A stretch of DNA of 64,000 nucleotides, from the NCBI GenBank assembly GCA_963825595.1, contig CAWGUE010000013.1, positions 62,001-126,000 of the forward strand, written 5' to 3'. Below are positions 51,991 through 60,847 of this stretch, one piece after another. Below the pieces are notes generated by a model. It searched no databases. It was not told where the DNA came from and saw nothing but the letters and a program-made list of their open reading frames with translations. The DNA comes from JARFQH01 sp963825595 (GTDB lineage: Bacteria; Desulfobacterota; Desulfobacteria; Desulfobacterales; SG8-13). Made by a program: the position numbers and the translations under genes. Within the stretch, counting starts at the first letter, position 1. Every line of letters starts with the position of its first letter.

Positions 51991-52881
51991 ATGACACCAC
52001 TGCGTCAACGGATGATCAGGGCAATGGATCTAAGGAATCTTTCCCGCCACACGCGACGCGCCTATCTTAACGCCGTTACCGGGCTGGCCAAACACTATCG
52101 GCAGTCTCCGGAAACCATCACCGAAGCGATGATCGAGGATTATCTGTTGTATCTGAAAAACGAGAAGGGCAACGCGCCTGAAAGTTGCTGTCTGGTTTTA
52201 ACCGGTCTGCGGTTTTTCTATTCTCACATTCTGGAGCAGCAAATATCGGTCGGCTTCAGCCTGCCGAAAAAGCCGCGCAAACTTCCCACCGTGCTGAGCA
52301 AACAGCAAGTTTGGAAGATCATCTGCGCCCCGGGCAACCTGAAACATCGGTTGATCTTGATGACCACCTACGCGGCGGGACTCAGGGCCGGGGAAGTCAG
52401 ACGATTAAAGACCGAGCAAATCGACAGCCAGCGGATGCTGATCAAAGTGGTGGGAGGCAAGGGACGCAAGGATCGCTACACGATGCTGTCGAAAAAGCTG
52501 CTTACCGAACTGCGCCGCTACTATCAAAGCTGCCGTCCAAAAACCTACCTGTTCCCATCCAATTACAAGAAAAACAAAGACCAGCCATTATCCTACGCGT
52601 CGGTGCGATCCATCTACGAAAAAGCCCGTAAAAAGATCGGCGTAAAAAACGGAGAAGGCATTCACACGCTGCGCCACAGCTTCGCTACGCATCTATTGGA
52701 GGCCGGATTCGACATCCGCAAAATCCAGGTTCTGCTGGGCCATACGAAACTGTCCACCACCATGATCTACCTGCATGTGAGCCGCGAAACCCTATCCAAG
52801 GTTCCCAGTCCATTGGATCTGATTGACACGGACCCTGCAGCGGAAAAGGACAGCAGCCATGGCACCGATTATCACACCTGA
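51991..52881 (+). CDS. Tyrosine recombinase of the IS91-like element
   Basis: 296 residues. The N-terminal SAM-like domain has MIRAMDLRNLSRHTRRAYLN. The catalytic domain carries Arg in TTYAAGLRAGEVRRLK, the GKGRKDRY hairpin, HTLRHSFATHLLEAG (His-x-x-Arg), LLGHTKLSTTMIYLHV (His and nucleophile Tyr). It lacks the extra helix insertion diagnostic of integron integrases, so it does not explain the attC sites. Its start follows a strong AAGGAGG. It overlaps the transposase gene, a pairing known in some IS91-related elements, where it may resolve or integrate the transposition product. Confidence 0.9.
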   Translation: MTPLRQRMIRAMDLRNLSRHTRRAYLNAVTGLAKHYRQSPETITEAMIEDYLLYLKNEKGNAPESCCLVLTGLRFFYSHILEQQISVGFSLPKKPRKLPTVLSKQQVWKIICAPGNLKHRLILMTTYAAGLRAGEVRRLKTEQIDSQRMLIKVVGGKGRKDRYTMLSKKLLTELRRYYQSCRPKTYLFPSNYKKNKDQPLSYASVRSIYEKARKKIGVKNGEGIHTLRHSFATHLLEAGFDIRKIQVLLGHTKLSTTMIYLHVSRETLSKVPSPLDLIDTDPAAEKDSSHGTDYHT

Positions 52882-54037
52882 AGCCAATCGTCTGGGAGTC
52901 GCCCATATTCTTAAAAATCATATTAACGATTATCAAGACAAGTACCAGCTGTGGTCACAGCACCGCAAAATCGTCTATGACCTGTTGAACTGCCGCACGG
53001 CCTATCTGGGCGGGCACATCGATCGCTGCGACCATTGCGGAGCGATGCGCATCGCCTACCATTCATGCCGCAATCGCCACTGCCCCACATGCCAGCATAT
53101 GCCGCGTGAACGCTGGTTGGAACAAAGAAAAGGCGAGATCCTGCCGACCGACTACTTCCATGTCGTCTTTACCCTGCCGCATACGCTCAATCCTATTGTG
53201 CTGAAAAACAAGAAGGTGATGCTCGCCATCCTGTTTAAAGCCGCATCGCAAACTCTGCTAACCTTTGGTGAAAACACCCTTGGCGGGAAACTGGGATTTA
53301 TTGCTACGCTGCACACCTGGGACCAGAAGCTCAACGCCCACTTCCATCTGCACTGCCTGGTTGCCGGTGGCGCGGTCTCGAACGACGGTTCACGCTGGAC
53401 GCCATGCAAAGGCAATTATTTGTTTAACACGCGGGCCTTGTCGCTGGTGTTTAGGGGTAAGTTCATGGAACTGATGAAAAAAGCCTGCCAGCGCCAGGAT
53501 GTCAAGCTTGCAAAGGAGCAATACAACCATCTGAAAACGCGACTGTATGAAAAACCATGGATTGTCGATGTACGCGATCCGGTCAAAAACCCGGAACACG
53601 TGCTGGAATACCTGGCCCGCTATACTCACCGCGTGGCGATTGCCAACAGCCGCATCAAAGCGCTCAAAGACGGCATGGTGTCCTTCACCGTTAAAAACCG
53701 AAAGAAAAACCGGATCGAGTTGCTGACGATCACCGCCGTGGCGTTCATCCGGCGCTTTTTGCTCCACAGCCTGCCTAAGGGTTTTGTTAGAATCCGCCAT
53801 TACGGCTTTTTGGCCAACCGAAACCGGTCCCAAAACCTCTCGGCCATCCGTCAATTGATGGGACTGTCCGATCCATCAGATAACCTCATCTCTACCGTTG
53901 AAGAGATGATGCACAAGCTCACCGGCATCGACATTACCGAATGTCCCTGTTGCAAAAAGGGAATGATGCAGTTGTTCAGGCAGATACCCAAGGGCCGGGC
54001 GCGGCCGCCCAATCCGCTTGCTTTTGCGGCAGCTTAA
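52859..54037 (+). CDS. IS91-family transposase with N-terminal zinc-binding domain
   Basis: 392 residues. The N-terminal zinc-binding domain contains CDHCGAMRIAYHSCRNRHCPTCQ. The HUH nuclease core has HFHLHCLVAGGAVS (His-hydrophobic-His) and a C-terminal Tyr in EYLARYTHRVAIANSRI. Such enzymes move elements by single-strand rolling-circle transfer. The ATG at 52859 lies inside the recombinase gene and implies translational coupling. A further CPCCKKG knuckle is near the C-terminus. Confidence 0.9.
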   Translation: MAPIITPEANRLGVAHILKNHINDYQDKYQLWSQHRKIVYDLLNCRTAYLGGHIDRCDHCGAMRIAYHSCRNRHCPTCQHMPRERWLEQRKGEILPTDYFHVVFTLPHTLNPIVLKNKKVMLAILFKAASQTLLTFGENTLGGKLGFIATLHTWDQKLNAHFHLHCLVAGGAVSNDGSRWTPCKGNYLFNTRALSLVFRGKFMELMKKACQRQDVKLAKEQYNHLKTRLYEKPWIVDVRDPVKNPEHVLEYLARYTHRVAIANSRIKALKDGMVSFTVKNRKKNRIELLTITAVAFIRRFLLHSLPKGFVRIRHYGFLANRNRSQNLSAIRQLMGLSDPSDNLISTVEEMMHKLTGIDITECPCCKKGMMQLFRQIPKGRARPPNPLAFAAA

Positions 54038-54427
54038 TTGGTTTAGCTGGAAGTTGAATCGGTTCTTGAAGAAACCACAGCTGAAGTGCGCCTTGCCGCT
54101 GTTGACATATCTTTGCATGGTAAAAAAATGCAACTCAAAGGGTGTCTTGATGATACTTTGTCCCACCAATAGTTATCCGACCTGCCTTTTACCCGAGCCG
54201 AAAAGTGCCAACTCTCAGGCAAATGGTCAAAAGAATCGCTTACTATACCCATATGGAAATATTGTGCCAAAACACCCTCACGGCGGCTTCGTACACATCT
54301 GTTTTATCAATCATCCCGCCCTTTAGACCTTCATTTTAAATTTTGCTTGCGGCCATACGGAAATATCAATAGTCTCTGCTACACTGCTGCGGGACGATGG
54401 ATAAAACACTTTTAATATACCCTGACC

Positions 54428-54509
54428 CATCATTCGATGGATTTCCAAAATATAGCCAGACCGTATCATCATAAAATAGAAATTTTAGACAGTTACGCTT
54501 TTGGCAAGC
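54428..54509 (+). repeat. Repeat A, copy E11
   Basis: CATCATTCGATGGATTTCC, AAAATATAGCCAGACCGTAT, CATCATAAAATAG, TTTTAGACAGTTACGC and TTTTGGCAAGCAGG. This is the last clear copy; it lies 413 bases before the cupin gene. Confidence 0.75.
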
Positions 54510-54921
54510 AGGCACACGTTTCGAAGCGCTTGGTTCTTGCGGGATACTCTCAATATCTCAACATGCAAAAGTAATTTGATAACCACAAAAACGGGTATGT
54601 AATCTTCATCCCGGACCAAAATCGGTTGGACATAACATATTGGATCGCCGTTTCGAATGTTGCGGTTCCATTTCATATCAAATCAAACCCGCCTTTACCC
54701 GCTTCTCAGCAGGTATTTTAATGACTACCTGGCCTTTCGTGCACAACTCTATAGATGTAAATTTATTCGCTGCATGTTGCTGAAATTGCAATCATGCATA
54801 CTGTTCGGGGGATAGATGGTGCCGAGCTATCATTCTGCATTTTAGTGAATTGCTCTATTTTTGTTAAAATAGATCGACCGTCTATTTTTTCCGGCTCTGG
54901 AACCCATTGAGGATTACTGAA

Positions 54922-55488
54922 ATGATACCTATTAATCGTAGAACATTCATAATGGCCGCTGCAGCAGCAGTTACACCAACTTTTACCAACGGACAGACAT
55001 CCGATTCAAAAAGAATGAAAACGGGAATTCTTGTCAAGGCTGACCAAGATCGATTTATGCGCAGAAAGATTGTGCTCGGGGGTTTTCCAATTGATTCAAA
55101 GGTTGCAACGCAAGACACCGACGGTGGTCTTTTCATCATAGAGAATCTTAATGAAAAAAAGGGCGGTCCTCCGCGTCACCTCCACTATGAGCAGGAAGAG
55201 TGGTTTTATGCCATCGAAGGTGAGTATCTTTTGGAGATTGGTGAAGAGCGATTCGATTTGGGTCCAGGCGATTCCATCCTAGCTCCGAGAAATGTACCCC
55301 ATGCCTGGGCATTTAAGGGAAAGGATCACGGAAGACTCCTAATCGCATTCCAGCCAGCTGGTCTAATGGAATCCTTTTTTCAAGAATTGGCAAAAATTAA
55401 AGGGGAGCCTAATAAAGCAGAATTAAAACGCCTATTTCACGCACATAGGATGGAAATAACTGGCCCACCATTGTTTAAACAAGGGTGA
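54922..55488 (+). CDS. Cupin-domain protein with Tat-like signal
   Basis: 188 residues. The N-terminus MIPINRRTFIMAAAAAVTPT has a twin-arginine-like motif and a hydrophobic stretch. A single cupin barrel follows: PPRHLHYEQEEWFYAIEGEY is cupin motif 1 with two His and Glu as metal ligands, and GDSILAPRNVPHAWAFKG is motif 2 with the last His. Likely a periplasmic metal-dependent enzyme or binding protein; the reaction is unknown. ATG 54922 is preferred to a TTG 5 codons earlier, which lies in the TTGAGG ribosome-site region. Confidence 0.8.
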   Translation: MIPINRRTFIMAAAAAVTPTFTNGQTSDSKRMKTGILVKADQDRFMRRKIVLGGFPIDSKVATQDTDGGLFIIENLNEKKGGPPRHLHYEQEEWFYAIEGEYLLEIGEERFDLGPGDSILAPRNVPHAWAFKGKDHGRLLIAFQPAGLMESFFQELAKIKGEPNKAELKRLFHAHRMEITGPPLFKQG

Positions 55489-55750
55489 TTCTGAAAAATT
55501 GGTTCAATATAGCGAGGACATTTTTCCGAGTTAACTGTAATAGCAAGTAGATGTTGGCTTGGCATGACCCTAAATGCTGGTATGTAATTAACGGTTAGAT
55601 GTAAAATTGGCTGGGTATCAGATATTGTGAATATAGAAACGCCTGATTTTGTTTCGGTTATTGGTGATATCTTTAACGAAGGTTGAACTTACCCCAATTT
55701 AGTGGACACCTCGAAAAGCCCAAGGTATATGGGCAACAGGAGGTGATCCG

Positions 55751-56050
55751 ATGTCAGAGAAAAAAAGAAAGAGCTACTCCCAAGAATTCAAAATGGAGGC
55801 CGTGCGTCTGATTATTGAAAAGGGCTATACCATCGCCGAGGCTTCACGGAACCTTGGCATTGAGTACAGCGTTCTGCGGCGATGGAAAAAACAGTTCTCA
55901 GACGACCCTCAAAACGCCTTTCCCGGCAAGGGAAGGCTCAAAGCCAAGGATGAGAAGCTGCGCCAGCTCCAGCGTGAATTGGAACGTGTCAAAGAGGAGC
56001 GCGACATATTAAAAAAAGCGCTGGCCTACTTTGCGGAGGATCAGAAATGA
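55751..56050 (+). CDS. IS3-family transposase OrfA
   Basis: 99 residues. A helix-turn-helix occupies about 10-55 (FKMEAVRLIIEKGYTIAEAS ... YSVLRRWKKQF). A leucine-zipper-like coiled coil follows at about 65-95 (LRQLQRELERVKEERDILKK). It binds the IS ends. It overlaps OrfB by 4 bases (ATGA), so OrfB may be made by coupling rather than by frameshift fusion. Confidence 0.92.
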   Translation: MSEKKRKSYSQEFKMEAVRLIIEKGYTIAEASRNLGIEYSVLRRWKKQFSDDPQNAFPGKGRLKAKDEKLRQLQRELERVKEERDILKKALAYFAEDQK

Positions 56051-56910
56051 AATATCGATTCATCTCTGATCACCGGGAGACTTTCAAAGTAGGCCGCATG
56101 TGTAGGCTGCTCAACGTCTCCCGATCTGGATATTATTGGTGGCTCAAGCGTCCGGAGAGCCGCCGAAGCCGTGAGAACCGGGCCCTGCAGGACAAGATCC
56201 GGGTCTTGCATGTTGCAAGCCACGGCATCTATGGGGCACCGAAAATACACCGGGATCTGGTCGATACCGGTATTCGGTGTGGGAAAAACCGTGTTGCACG
56301 CATTATGCGCGAGGCCGGCATCCGATCTCGAACCAAAAAGAAGTTCAAGGCAACAACCAACTCCAAACACAATCTGCCGGTAGCACCGAATCTGCTCAAC
56401 CAGGACTTCGCGGTCGAGGCCCCAGAACGGGTCTGGGTCGGCGATATTACCTACATCCATACCGACGAAGGGTGGTTGTATATGGCTGTGGTCTTGGATT
56501 TGTTCAATCGCCAAGTGGTCGGCTGGTCGGCCTCCTCCAGGATGACCCGTCAGTTAGCCATAGATGCGTTGCAGATGGCTCTTGGTCGCCGAAATCCGGG
56601 CAAATGCCTGCTGCATCACTCAGATCGGGGCAGCCAGTATGCTTCGAACGATTATCAAAAAATCCTCAAAGAGAATGATATGATCTGCAGTATGAGCCGA
56701 AAGGGCAACTGCTACGACAACGCCGTTGCCGAAAGTTTCTTTGGACGACTGAAGGCCGAGTGGGTCAACCATTATCGGTACCATAGCCGGGCGGAAGCAA
56801 TTGGAAGCCTGTTCTATTACATCGAAATCTTCTACAACCGAAACCGACGCCATTCGTCGATTGATTACACAACCCCGCAAGATTATGTGGCTTTGCCTCT
56901 TGCGGCTTAA
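56047..56910 (+). CDS. IS3-family transposase OrfB
   Basis: 287 residues with an HTH_21-like region (HGIYGAPKIHRDL) and an rve-type DDE integrase core: Asp in VWVGDITYIHTDEGWLYMAV, Asp in HHSDRGSQYAS and Glu in YDNAVAESFFGRLKAE. All three catalytic residues are present, and the frame is intact, so the element is likely competent. Confidence 0.95.
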   Translation: MKYRFISDHRETFKVGRMCRLLNVSRSGYYWWLKRPESRRSRENRALQDKIRVLHVASHGIYGAPKIHRDLVDTGIRCGKNRVARIMREAGIRSRTKKKFKATTNSKHNLPVAPNLLNQDFAVEAPERVWVGDITYIHTDEGWLYMAVVLDLFNRQVVGWSASSRMTRQLAIDALQMALGRRNPGKCLLHHSDRGSQYASNDYQKILKENDMICSMSRKGNCYDNAVAESFFGRLKAEWVNHYRYHSRAEAIGSLFYYIEIFYNRNRRHSSIDYTTPQDYVALPLAA

Positions 56911-56943
56911 CTATGTGTCCACTTTTTCGGGGCAACATCAGGT

Positions 56944-57476
56944 TTACGGATTAGAGTTTGCGCTTACTCCAACGTATCAACTGCTTGGATGACCTTGCTC
57001 TTACTGCTATCTAGAAAAAGTTCTGCCCTCGGGCATTGGCAAATGATAGCCACAACATAACCTAATTTCCGACAAATATAATTGTATTATAGCCTCGATC
57101 CTACTTAACAAATGACGGAATTAGGTCCCAGGGAGCTTCGAATTTTCACCATTTGGAATAATTTTTTAGTGTGAAAGTTTTGGGCGTTGCCGACCCGTGG
57201 TTGTTTTTATGTTCCGGAGGACCCGTAAAGGTTAGGAGGGTGGCCCTACACATAACTAAACCTGCTTGGATGCTTGTTGTAGGGTAGGGGACTGAATTGT
57301 CTGGCTGTGCCCCACTCGGGGTTTCTGTCACAGATGTCCGGTCAGTTTTAAACCGTGTTGGAAGCGTTCAAGTAAGGACTTGGCGGCCTTAAATCAGCCT
57401 TGCCTTCGTAACCATCTAAAATGATTTCAGTTATTAAGTTCTTACATTCGTAGCCCTCGGGGAGCCAGATATTATC
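56944..57476. other. Gap of about 530 bases without a recognised gene
   Basis: Contains a fragment reminiscent of repeat A ends (ATTGGCAAATGATAGCC near 57037) and GC-rich stems near 57180-57350. No frame looks like a real protein. It marks the right edge of the repeat-separated array. Confidence 0.35.
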
Positions 57477-57502
57477 AGGCCGGTATTCACCGGCCTTTCT
57501 TT
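57477..57502 (+). terminator. Terminator-like hairpin immediately before the GIY-YIG start
   Basis: AGGCCGGT (57477-57484) pairs perfectly with ACCGGCCT (57489-57496), then TTCTTT. It ends 4 bases before the start codon, so it either ends upstream transcription or attenuates the GIY-YIG gene. Confidence 0.65.
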
Positions 57503-57506
57503 AGAG

Positions 57507-57761
57507 ATGGAGCACTGGGTCTACATCCTCCAAAGCCAATCCACCGGCCGCCATTATTGCGGGCAAACCACCGATCTGCCGGTCAGAATCTGCCAGCACA
57601 ACGACCCCAACAACAATCTGGCCAAAACCACCAAACGCTTTAAAGGCCCCTGGATTCTGGTTTGGTCTCAGCAGGTTTCTACCGGCTCTGAAGCGACGAT
57701 ACTTGAGCGCAGAATCAAAAAGCGCGGCATTAATCGATTCCAGCAAGATCAGGATCGGTAG
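57507..57761 (+). CDS. GIY-YIG domain protein (UPF0213-like)
   Basis: 84 residues. WVYILQSQSTGRHYCGQT is the GIY-YIG motif in its YIL..Y.G form, with Arg in PVRICQHN and Glu in ATILERRIKKRGI. Small stand-alone proteins like this are widespread, with suspected structure-specific DNA endonuclease activity. No ribosome site is visible, because a terminator-like hairpin fills the leader. A second hairpin, ATCCCGCT/AGCGGGAT (57779-57795 region), follows the stop. Confidence 0.85.
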   Translation: MEHWVYILQSQSTGRHYCGQTTDLPVRICQHNDPNNNLAKTTKRFKGPWILVWSQQVSTGSEATILERRIKKRGINRFQQDQDR

Positions 57762-57810
57762 TCGAGGCGAAGCCGAGATCCCGCTGAAAGCGGGATTATT
57801 ACCGCCCCAT

Positions 57811-59551
57811 GAGGCTGTCCGACAATTCGAAATTTTTTTATGCAACTAATTTATCGACCATGTCGATAGAGGCTATCTACTCTACCCAGCGGCCGATCCG
57901 TCAGCGGAGGTACTTACTTGCTTTCTAAAACAACCTCAGCCGGCACACCATCGTATTATCCTGCTTAAAATGCCACCGCTTGCCGTGCATTTACAGCCGG
58001 CAGCTCTTTAAGAGCATTAACGATCTTTCTCAAATTGTGAGTGATGCAGACCAGGGCAAATTCACCACACACTTTCTCCAGGCCTCGAAGTTGGAATTTG
58101 GCAAAACCAATGGTCTGTTTGATGTGGCCAAAGACCGGTTCGACAATGTCCTGACGCTTGGCATAGATACGTTTTCCAAAGGCGCTGTCGAGCTTGGTGC
58201 GCATTAGCCGCAATTGATCGTCGTAGACGCTGAGTGTAATGCTCCGAGCCCCGCGGCCTTTGGTGCAGCGATCTCGCAGGCGGCAACTCTTAAAAGCGCA
58301 GCAGCGATATAGCCGCAAGGCAGGCTTGCCTTTTACTTTTTGCAGGTGAGAAAACGCCAGCGTCTCTCCGGCCGGACAAATGAAGCAATCGTGCAGTTCA
58401 TCGCGCTGGAAGCTGGTTCGGGGGAAAAGGCCCTTTCCGGGAGCATCCTGTTTGCCGCGCTGCCGGCCCTGGTAGTTGGCATCGGGAATGTGGGCATCGA
58501 TGCACTTATCGGCCATCGCCTGTAGGTTTTCTCCGCTGCTGTAACCACTGTCGGCTGTGAGCTTGTCAATGGAGCCAGTGCGCTGTTGTACCTGCTCGAC
58601 CATCGGCACAAGCTGCTCGGTGTCGCTGGGCTCATTGGTTACATCGGCAGCCAGGATGATTTGCCGGGTTTCATCAACGGCCATCTGTGCGTTATAGCAG
58701 GTCTTTATTCCGTCGCCGGTCTTCATAAACACCGCATCCGGATCGGTTGCATTGATTTGGGAGTGAGCGGATTTTTCTAAGTGTTCTTTGATTTGTTGCA
58801 ATTTCTCAAGGCGCTGTTTTCGCTGCCGCAGTTGCTTCGGCAGCTGCTCACCGGCATTGTCGGCACCAAAGAGCTGGTCCTCACAGTGGTCGATTCGCTC
58901 GGCTTGCTCCAGCAGCTTGTCGATGGCGGTGCTGATGCGCTTTTTGTCATATCTGCGCTGGTCGGAAGCATTGGCCTTGAATTTGGAGCCGTCGATGGCA
59001 ATGTGGCCCAGAGATATCATCCCCAGCCGCTTGCAGATATCCACGACCTGGCCGAACAGGGCCTTGAAATTGGCCAGGTTGTTTTTGCGAAAATCACTGA
59101 TGGTACGAAAGTCCGGCTTCTGCCAGCCGGATAGAAAGATAAAGGCAATCGACTCAGTTAGTGCGGCTTGGATCTTACGGGAACTGAAGATGCCGTTGGC
59201 GTAGGCATACACTAAAATCTTGAGCATCATCTTCGGATGGTAGGCCGGATTGCCCTGCTCGGAGAGCTTCTGGTAAAGAAGGCTTAAATCCAGCGTCTCG
59301 ACGACGTCGTTAATAATCACAGCCTGATGCTCATCGGGCAGAAAATCGCGAAGATGAGGGGGAAATAAAAGCCGTTGGTTTTGATTGTATTCTTTAACGT
59401 TCATTCAGCCGTAACCTCGCGGTGAAATTTATCGGCAAAATAGCATAATTTATACATAATTACAAGTAGTTATATATAAATATGGCTCGTTTTAATGAGT
59501 GAATAATCCCCCTCCGAAACACCGGACAGAACCAAGTTGTCGGACAGCCTC
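57811..59551 (-). mobile_element. IS1182-family insertion sequence
   Basis: 1741 bases with perfect 15-bp inverted ends GAGGCTGTCCGACAA (57811-57825) and its complement (59537-59551). A 4-bp direct repeat CCAT lies on both sides (57807-57810, 59552-59555). Joining the flanks restores CCCCATGGGGG, so the element landed in the centre of a small palindrome. Confidence 0.93.
57965..59404 (-). CDS. IS1182-family transposase
   Basis: 479 residues. The N-terminal DUF772-like region (HPKMMLKILVYAYANGIFSS) is followed by a DDE core: Asp in LGHIAIDGSKFKANAS, Asp in KLTADSGYSSGENLQ and Glu in QDIVEPVFGHIKQTIGFAKF. A Cys-rich insert CICPAGETL...CRLRDRCTKG is typical of the family. The frame is intact and the ends are perfect, consistent with recent insertion. 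Confidence 0.95.
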   Translation of the reverse strand: MNVKEYNQNQRLLFPPHLRDFLPDEHQAVIINDVVETLDLSLLYQKLSEQGNPAYHPKMMLKILVYAYANGIFSSRKIQAALTESIAFIFLSGWQKPDFRTISDFRKNNLANFKALFGQVVDICKRLGMISLGHIAIDGSKFKANASDQRRYDKKRISTAIDKLLEQAERIDHCEDQLFGADNAGEQLPKQLRQRKQRLEKLQQIKEHLEKSAHSQINATDPDAVFMKTGDGIKTCYNAQMAVDETRQIILAADVTNEPSDTEQLVPMVEQVQQRTGSIDKLTADSGYSSGENLQAMADKCIDAHIPDANYQGRQRGKQDAPGKGLFPRTSFQRDELHDCFICPAGETLAFSHLQKVKGKPALRLYRCCAFKSCRLRDRCTKGRGARSITLSVYDDQLRLMRTKLDSAFGKRIYAKRQDIVEPVFGHIKQTIGFAKFQLRGLEKVCGEFALVCITHNLRKIVNALKELPAVNARQAVAF

Positions 59552-59808
59552 CCATGGGGGATTTTACCCTGTTACGCCAAAGGCGTGATTCGAGTACAAC
59601 CCGGTGAAACAGCGAATTGGCATATTATATCAGATACTTAAAAGTTAACACAAAGTCTTGATGGATAAACCCCTCGGGTTTTCGCCGTTTTTATTATAGT
59701 AATCAAGAAATCTTACGCCATTCACCATTTCAATTCCATTTCTTTGATTCCCAGACCGTCGTTTTTTGAAAACCTCCGGAGAGGCTACATAATGCGGCGG
59801 TATTATAA

Positions 59809-59864
59809 AACTATAGTTAATAAATAAGTACAATAGTTGACATATAGAAACTATAGTTTATAAT
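59809..59864 (+). promoter_or_regulatory. Consensus sigma-70 promoter overlapped by paired palindromic operators
   Basis: TTGACA (59837-59842) and TATAAT (59859-59864) with a 16-base spacer. The palindrome AACTATAGTT occurs at 59849-59858, inside the spacer next to the -10 box, and at 59809-59818, with centres exactly 40 bases apart. The following gene encodes a winged-helix protein, so autorepression is likely. Confidence 0.8.
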
Positions 59865-59902
59865 TGGGTATCCAAATAATACCGGATGACGGAGATACCA
59901 CA

Positions 59903-60847
59903 ATGCGCCCAATTGCCTCCGAACAGGACCCTCTGCGTTACCCATTGAATGAGATTCTTGGCACCCAAGCCCATATTAGATTACTAAGGGTCATGGCCAA
60001 TGAGGTAGAAGGACCTCTCACAGCTACGGATGTAGCCAAACGTGCGGGGCTGACTGTACCTGGCGCTAAAAAAGCGCTTGGGCGGTTATTGAAATCGGGG
60101 TTTATTTCACGGGTGGGTGGCGGTCGAAAGCAACAGTATGAAATCCAGCGTTCCGACCGGCTCATGCAGATCATATTAGAGTTGTTTCTGGCCGAAAAGA
60201 ACCGTTATGAAAGCCTGCTCACTGAAATTAAAAATGAAACCAAGAACCTGACGCCGCCGCCACATGCAGTCTGGATCCAAGCAGTGCCAAGGGAAATGGA
60301 AGAGCCTTTGACATTAGGATTACTCCACGATTCCCTTCATCTGACGAAATGCATGCGTCAGTTGCGAGCCGCACTCAATCAGATCGAGAAGAATTTCGAT
60401 CTGGCCATTGAATTAGAGGGCTATACTAAGGCGGACACTCAAGACCTCGAATTTGAGGGCATTATCATTTTGTATGGTGTCTTGCCGGCCTCATCGAACG
60501 GCCCTGCTCAGCAGCGGGAAAAGAAAACCCTGACGCACAGGGAAAAGGATCGCCAGCTAAAATTGATATCTCAAAAGCTAGCTGACGTCCTCAAACAGGA
60601 TGCTTCCTTTGTGAGGCGTGCCAAAGATCATATCGATCGTTTGCTGAAGGAAGATCAGGGAATGGCGGCCGGGGATTTAATGGAGTGGCGTAATATTCTT
60701 GATACATATTCCATTCAACGCCTGGCAAGTTTTTTCACTTCTTCCAGCGAACGCGCCAATCGCTTGCGCCAGAGCAACCCCTTTTATGCAATCTTAAATG
60801 GCGAAGAACGGGCACAGATGTCTGATAAACTTGGAGAACATGAATGA
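59903..60847 (+). CDS. Winged-helix regulator, probable antitoxin/repressor of the next gene
   Basis: 314 residues. The winged helix-turn-helix at about 20-95 is clear (LRVMANEVEGPLTATDVAKR, LTVPGAKKALGRLLKSGFIS, GGGRKQQYEI). The middle (about 125-205) resembles a degenerate nucleotidyltransferase fold, and the C-terminus is helical. The ATG at 59903 is preferred: GGAG is 8 bases upstream, and the -10 box at 59864 rules out the earlier in-frame start. Overlaps the next gene by 4 bases. With the palindromic operators this forms a toxin-antitoxin-like autoregulated module. Confidence 0.75.
   Translation: MRPIASEQDPLRYPLNEILGTQAHIRLLRVMANEVEGPLTATDVAKRAGLTVPGAKKALGRLLKSGFISRVGGGRKQQYEIQRSDRLMQIILELFLAEKNRYESLLTEIKNETKNLTPPPHAVWIQAVPREMEEPLTLGLLHDSLHLTKCMRQLRAALNQIEKNFDLAIELEGYTKADTQDLEFEGIIILYGVLPASSNGPAQQREKKTLTHREKDRQLKLISQKLADVLKQDASFVRRAKDHIDRLLKEDQGMAAGDLMEWRNILDTYSIQRLASFFTSSSERANRLRQSNPFYAILNGEERAQMSDKLGEHE

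Larger units (their letters stand above)
51843..54298 (+). mobile_element. IS91-like element carrying a tyrosine recombinase and a zinc-binding transposase
   Basis: The left end ATGTGTACGAAACCGC (51843-51858) and the inverted right end (54283-54298, complement ATGTGTACGAAGCCGC) delimit 2456 bases. Classical IS91 elements lack inverted ends, so this is a distinct branch. No target duplication is evident. Both genes are intact and overlap by 23 bases. An orphan left end lies at 34725. Confidence 0.8.
55684..56940 (+). mobile_element. IS3-family insertion sequence
   Basis: 1257 bases with 26-bp imperfect inverted ends (TGAACTTACCCC...AGTGGACAC and its complement at 56915-56940). A 3-bp direct repeat GGT lies on both sides (55681-55683 and 56941-56943). 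Two intact orfs with ATGA overlap. Looks recent. Confidence 0.92.

Noticed and set aside
51991..52881. Tyrosine recombinase as the missing integron integrase
   Set aside because: It lacks the extra integron-specific helix region, overlaps the IS91-like transposase gene and lies inside that element's inverted ends.
34751..54509. Repeat A as a CRISPR array
   Set aside because: Copies are 0.7-4 kb apart with genes between them; there are no regular spacers and no cas genes.
54485..54676. 63-codon minus-strand frame
   Set aside because: It overlaps the end of repeat A, has no ribosome site and shows no family signal.
30581..57000. Direct repeat of the tRNA-Asn 3' end marking a right attachment site
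   Set aside because: I scanned for GAGTCCTACCCGAGGAG and did not see a second copy, so element boundaries cannot be drawn.
59645..59833. 62-codon minus-strand frame beside IS1182
   Set aside because: No recognisable family or ribosome site, and its 5' end overlaps the promoter/operator region of the next operon; may be decayed coding DNA.
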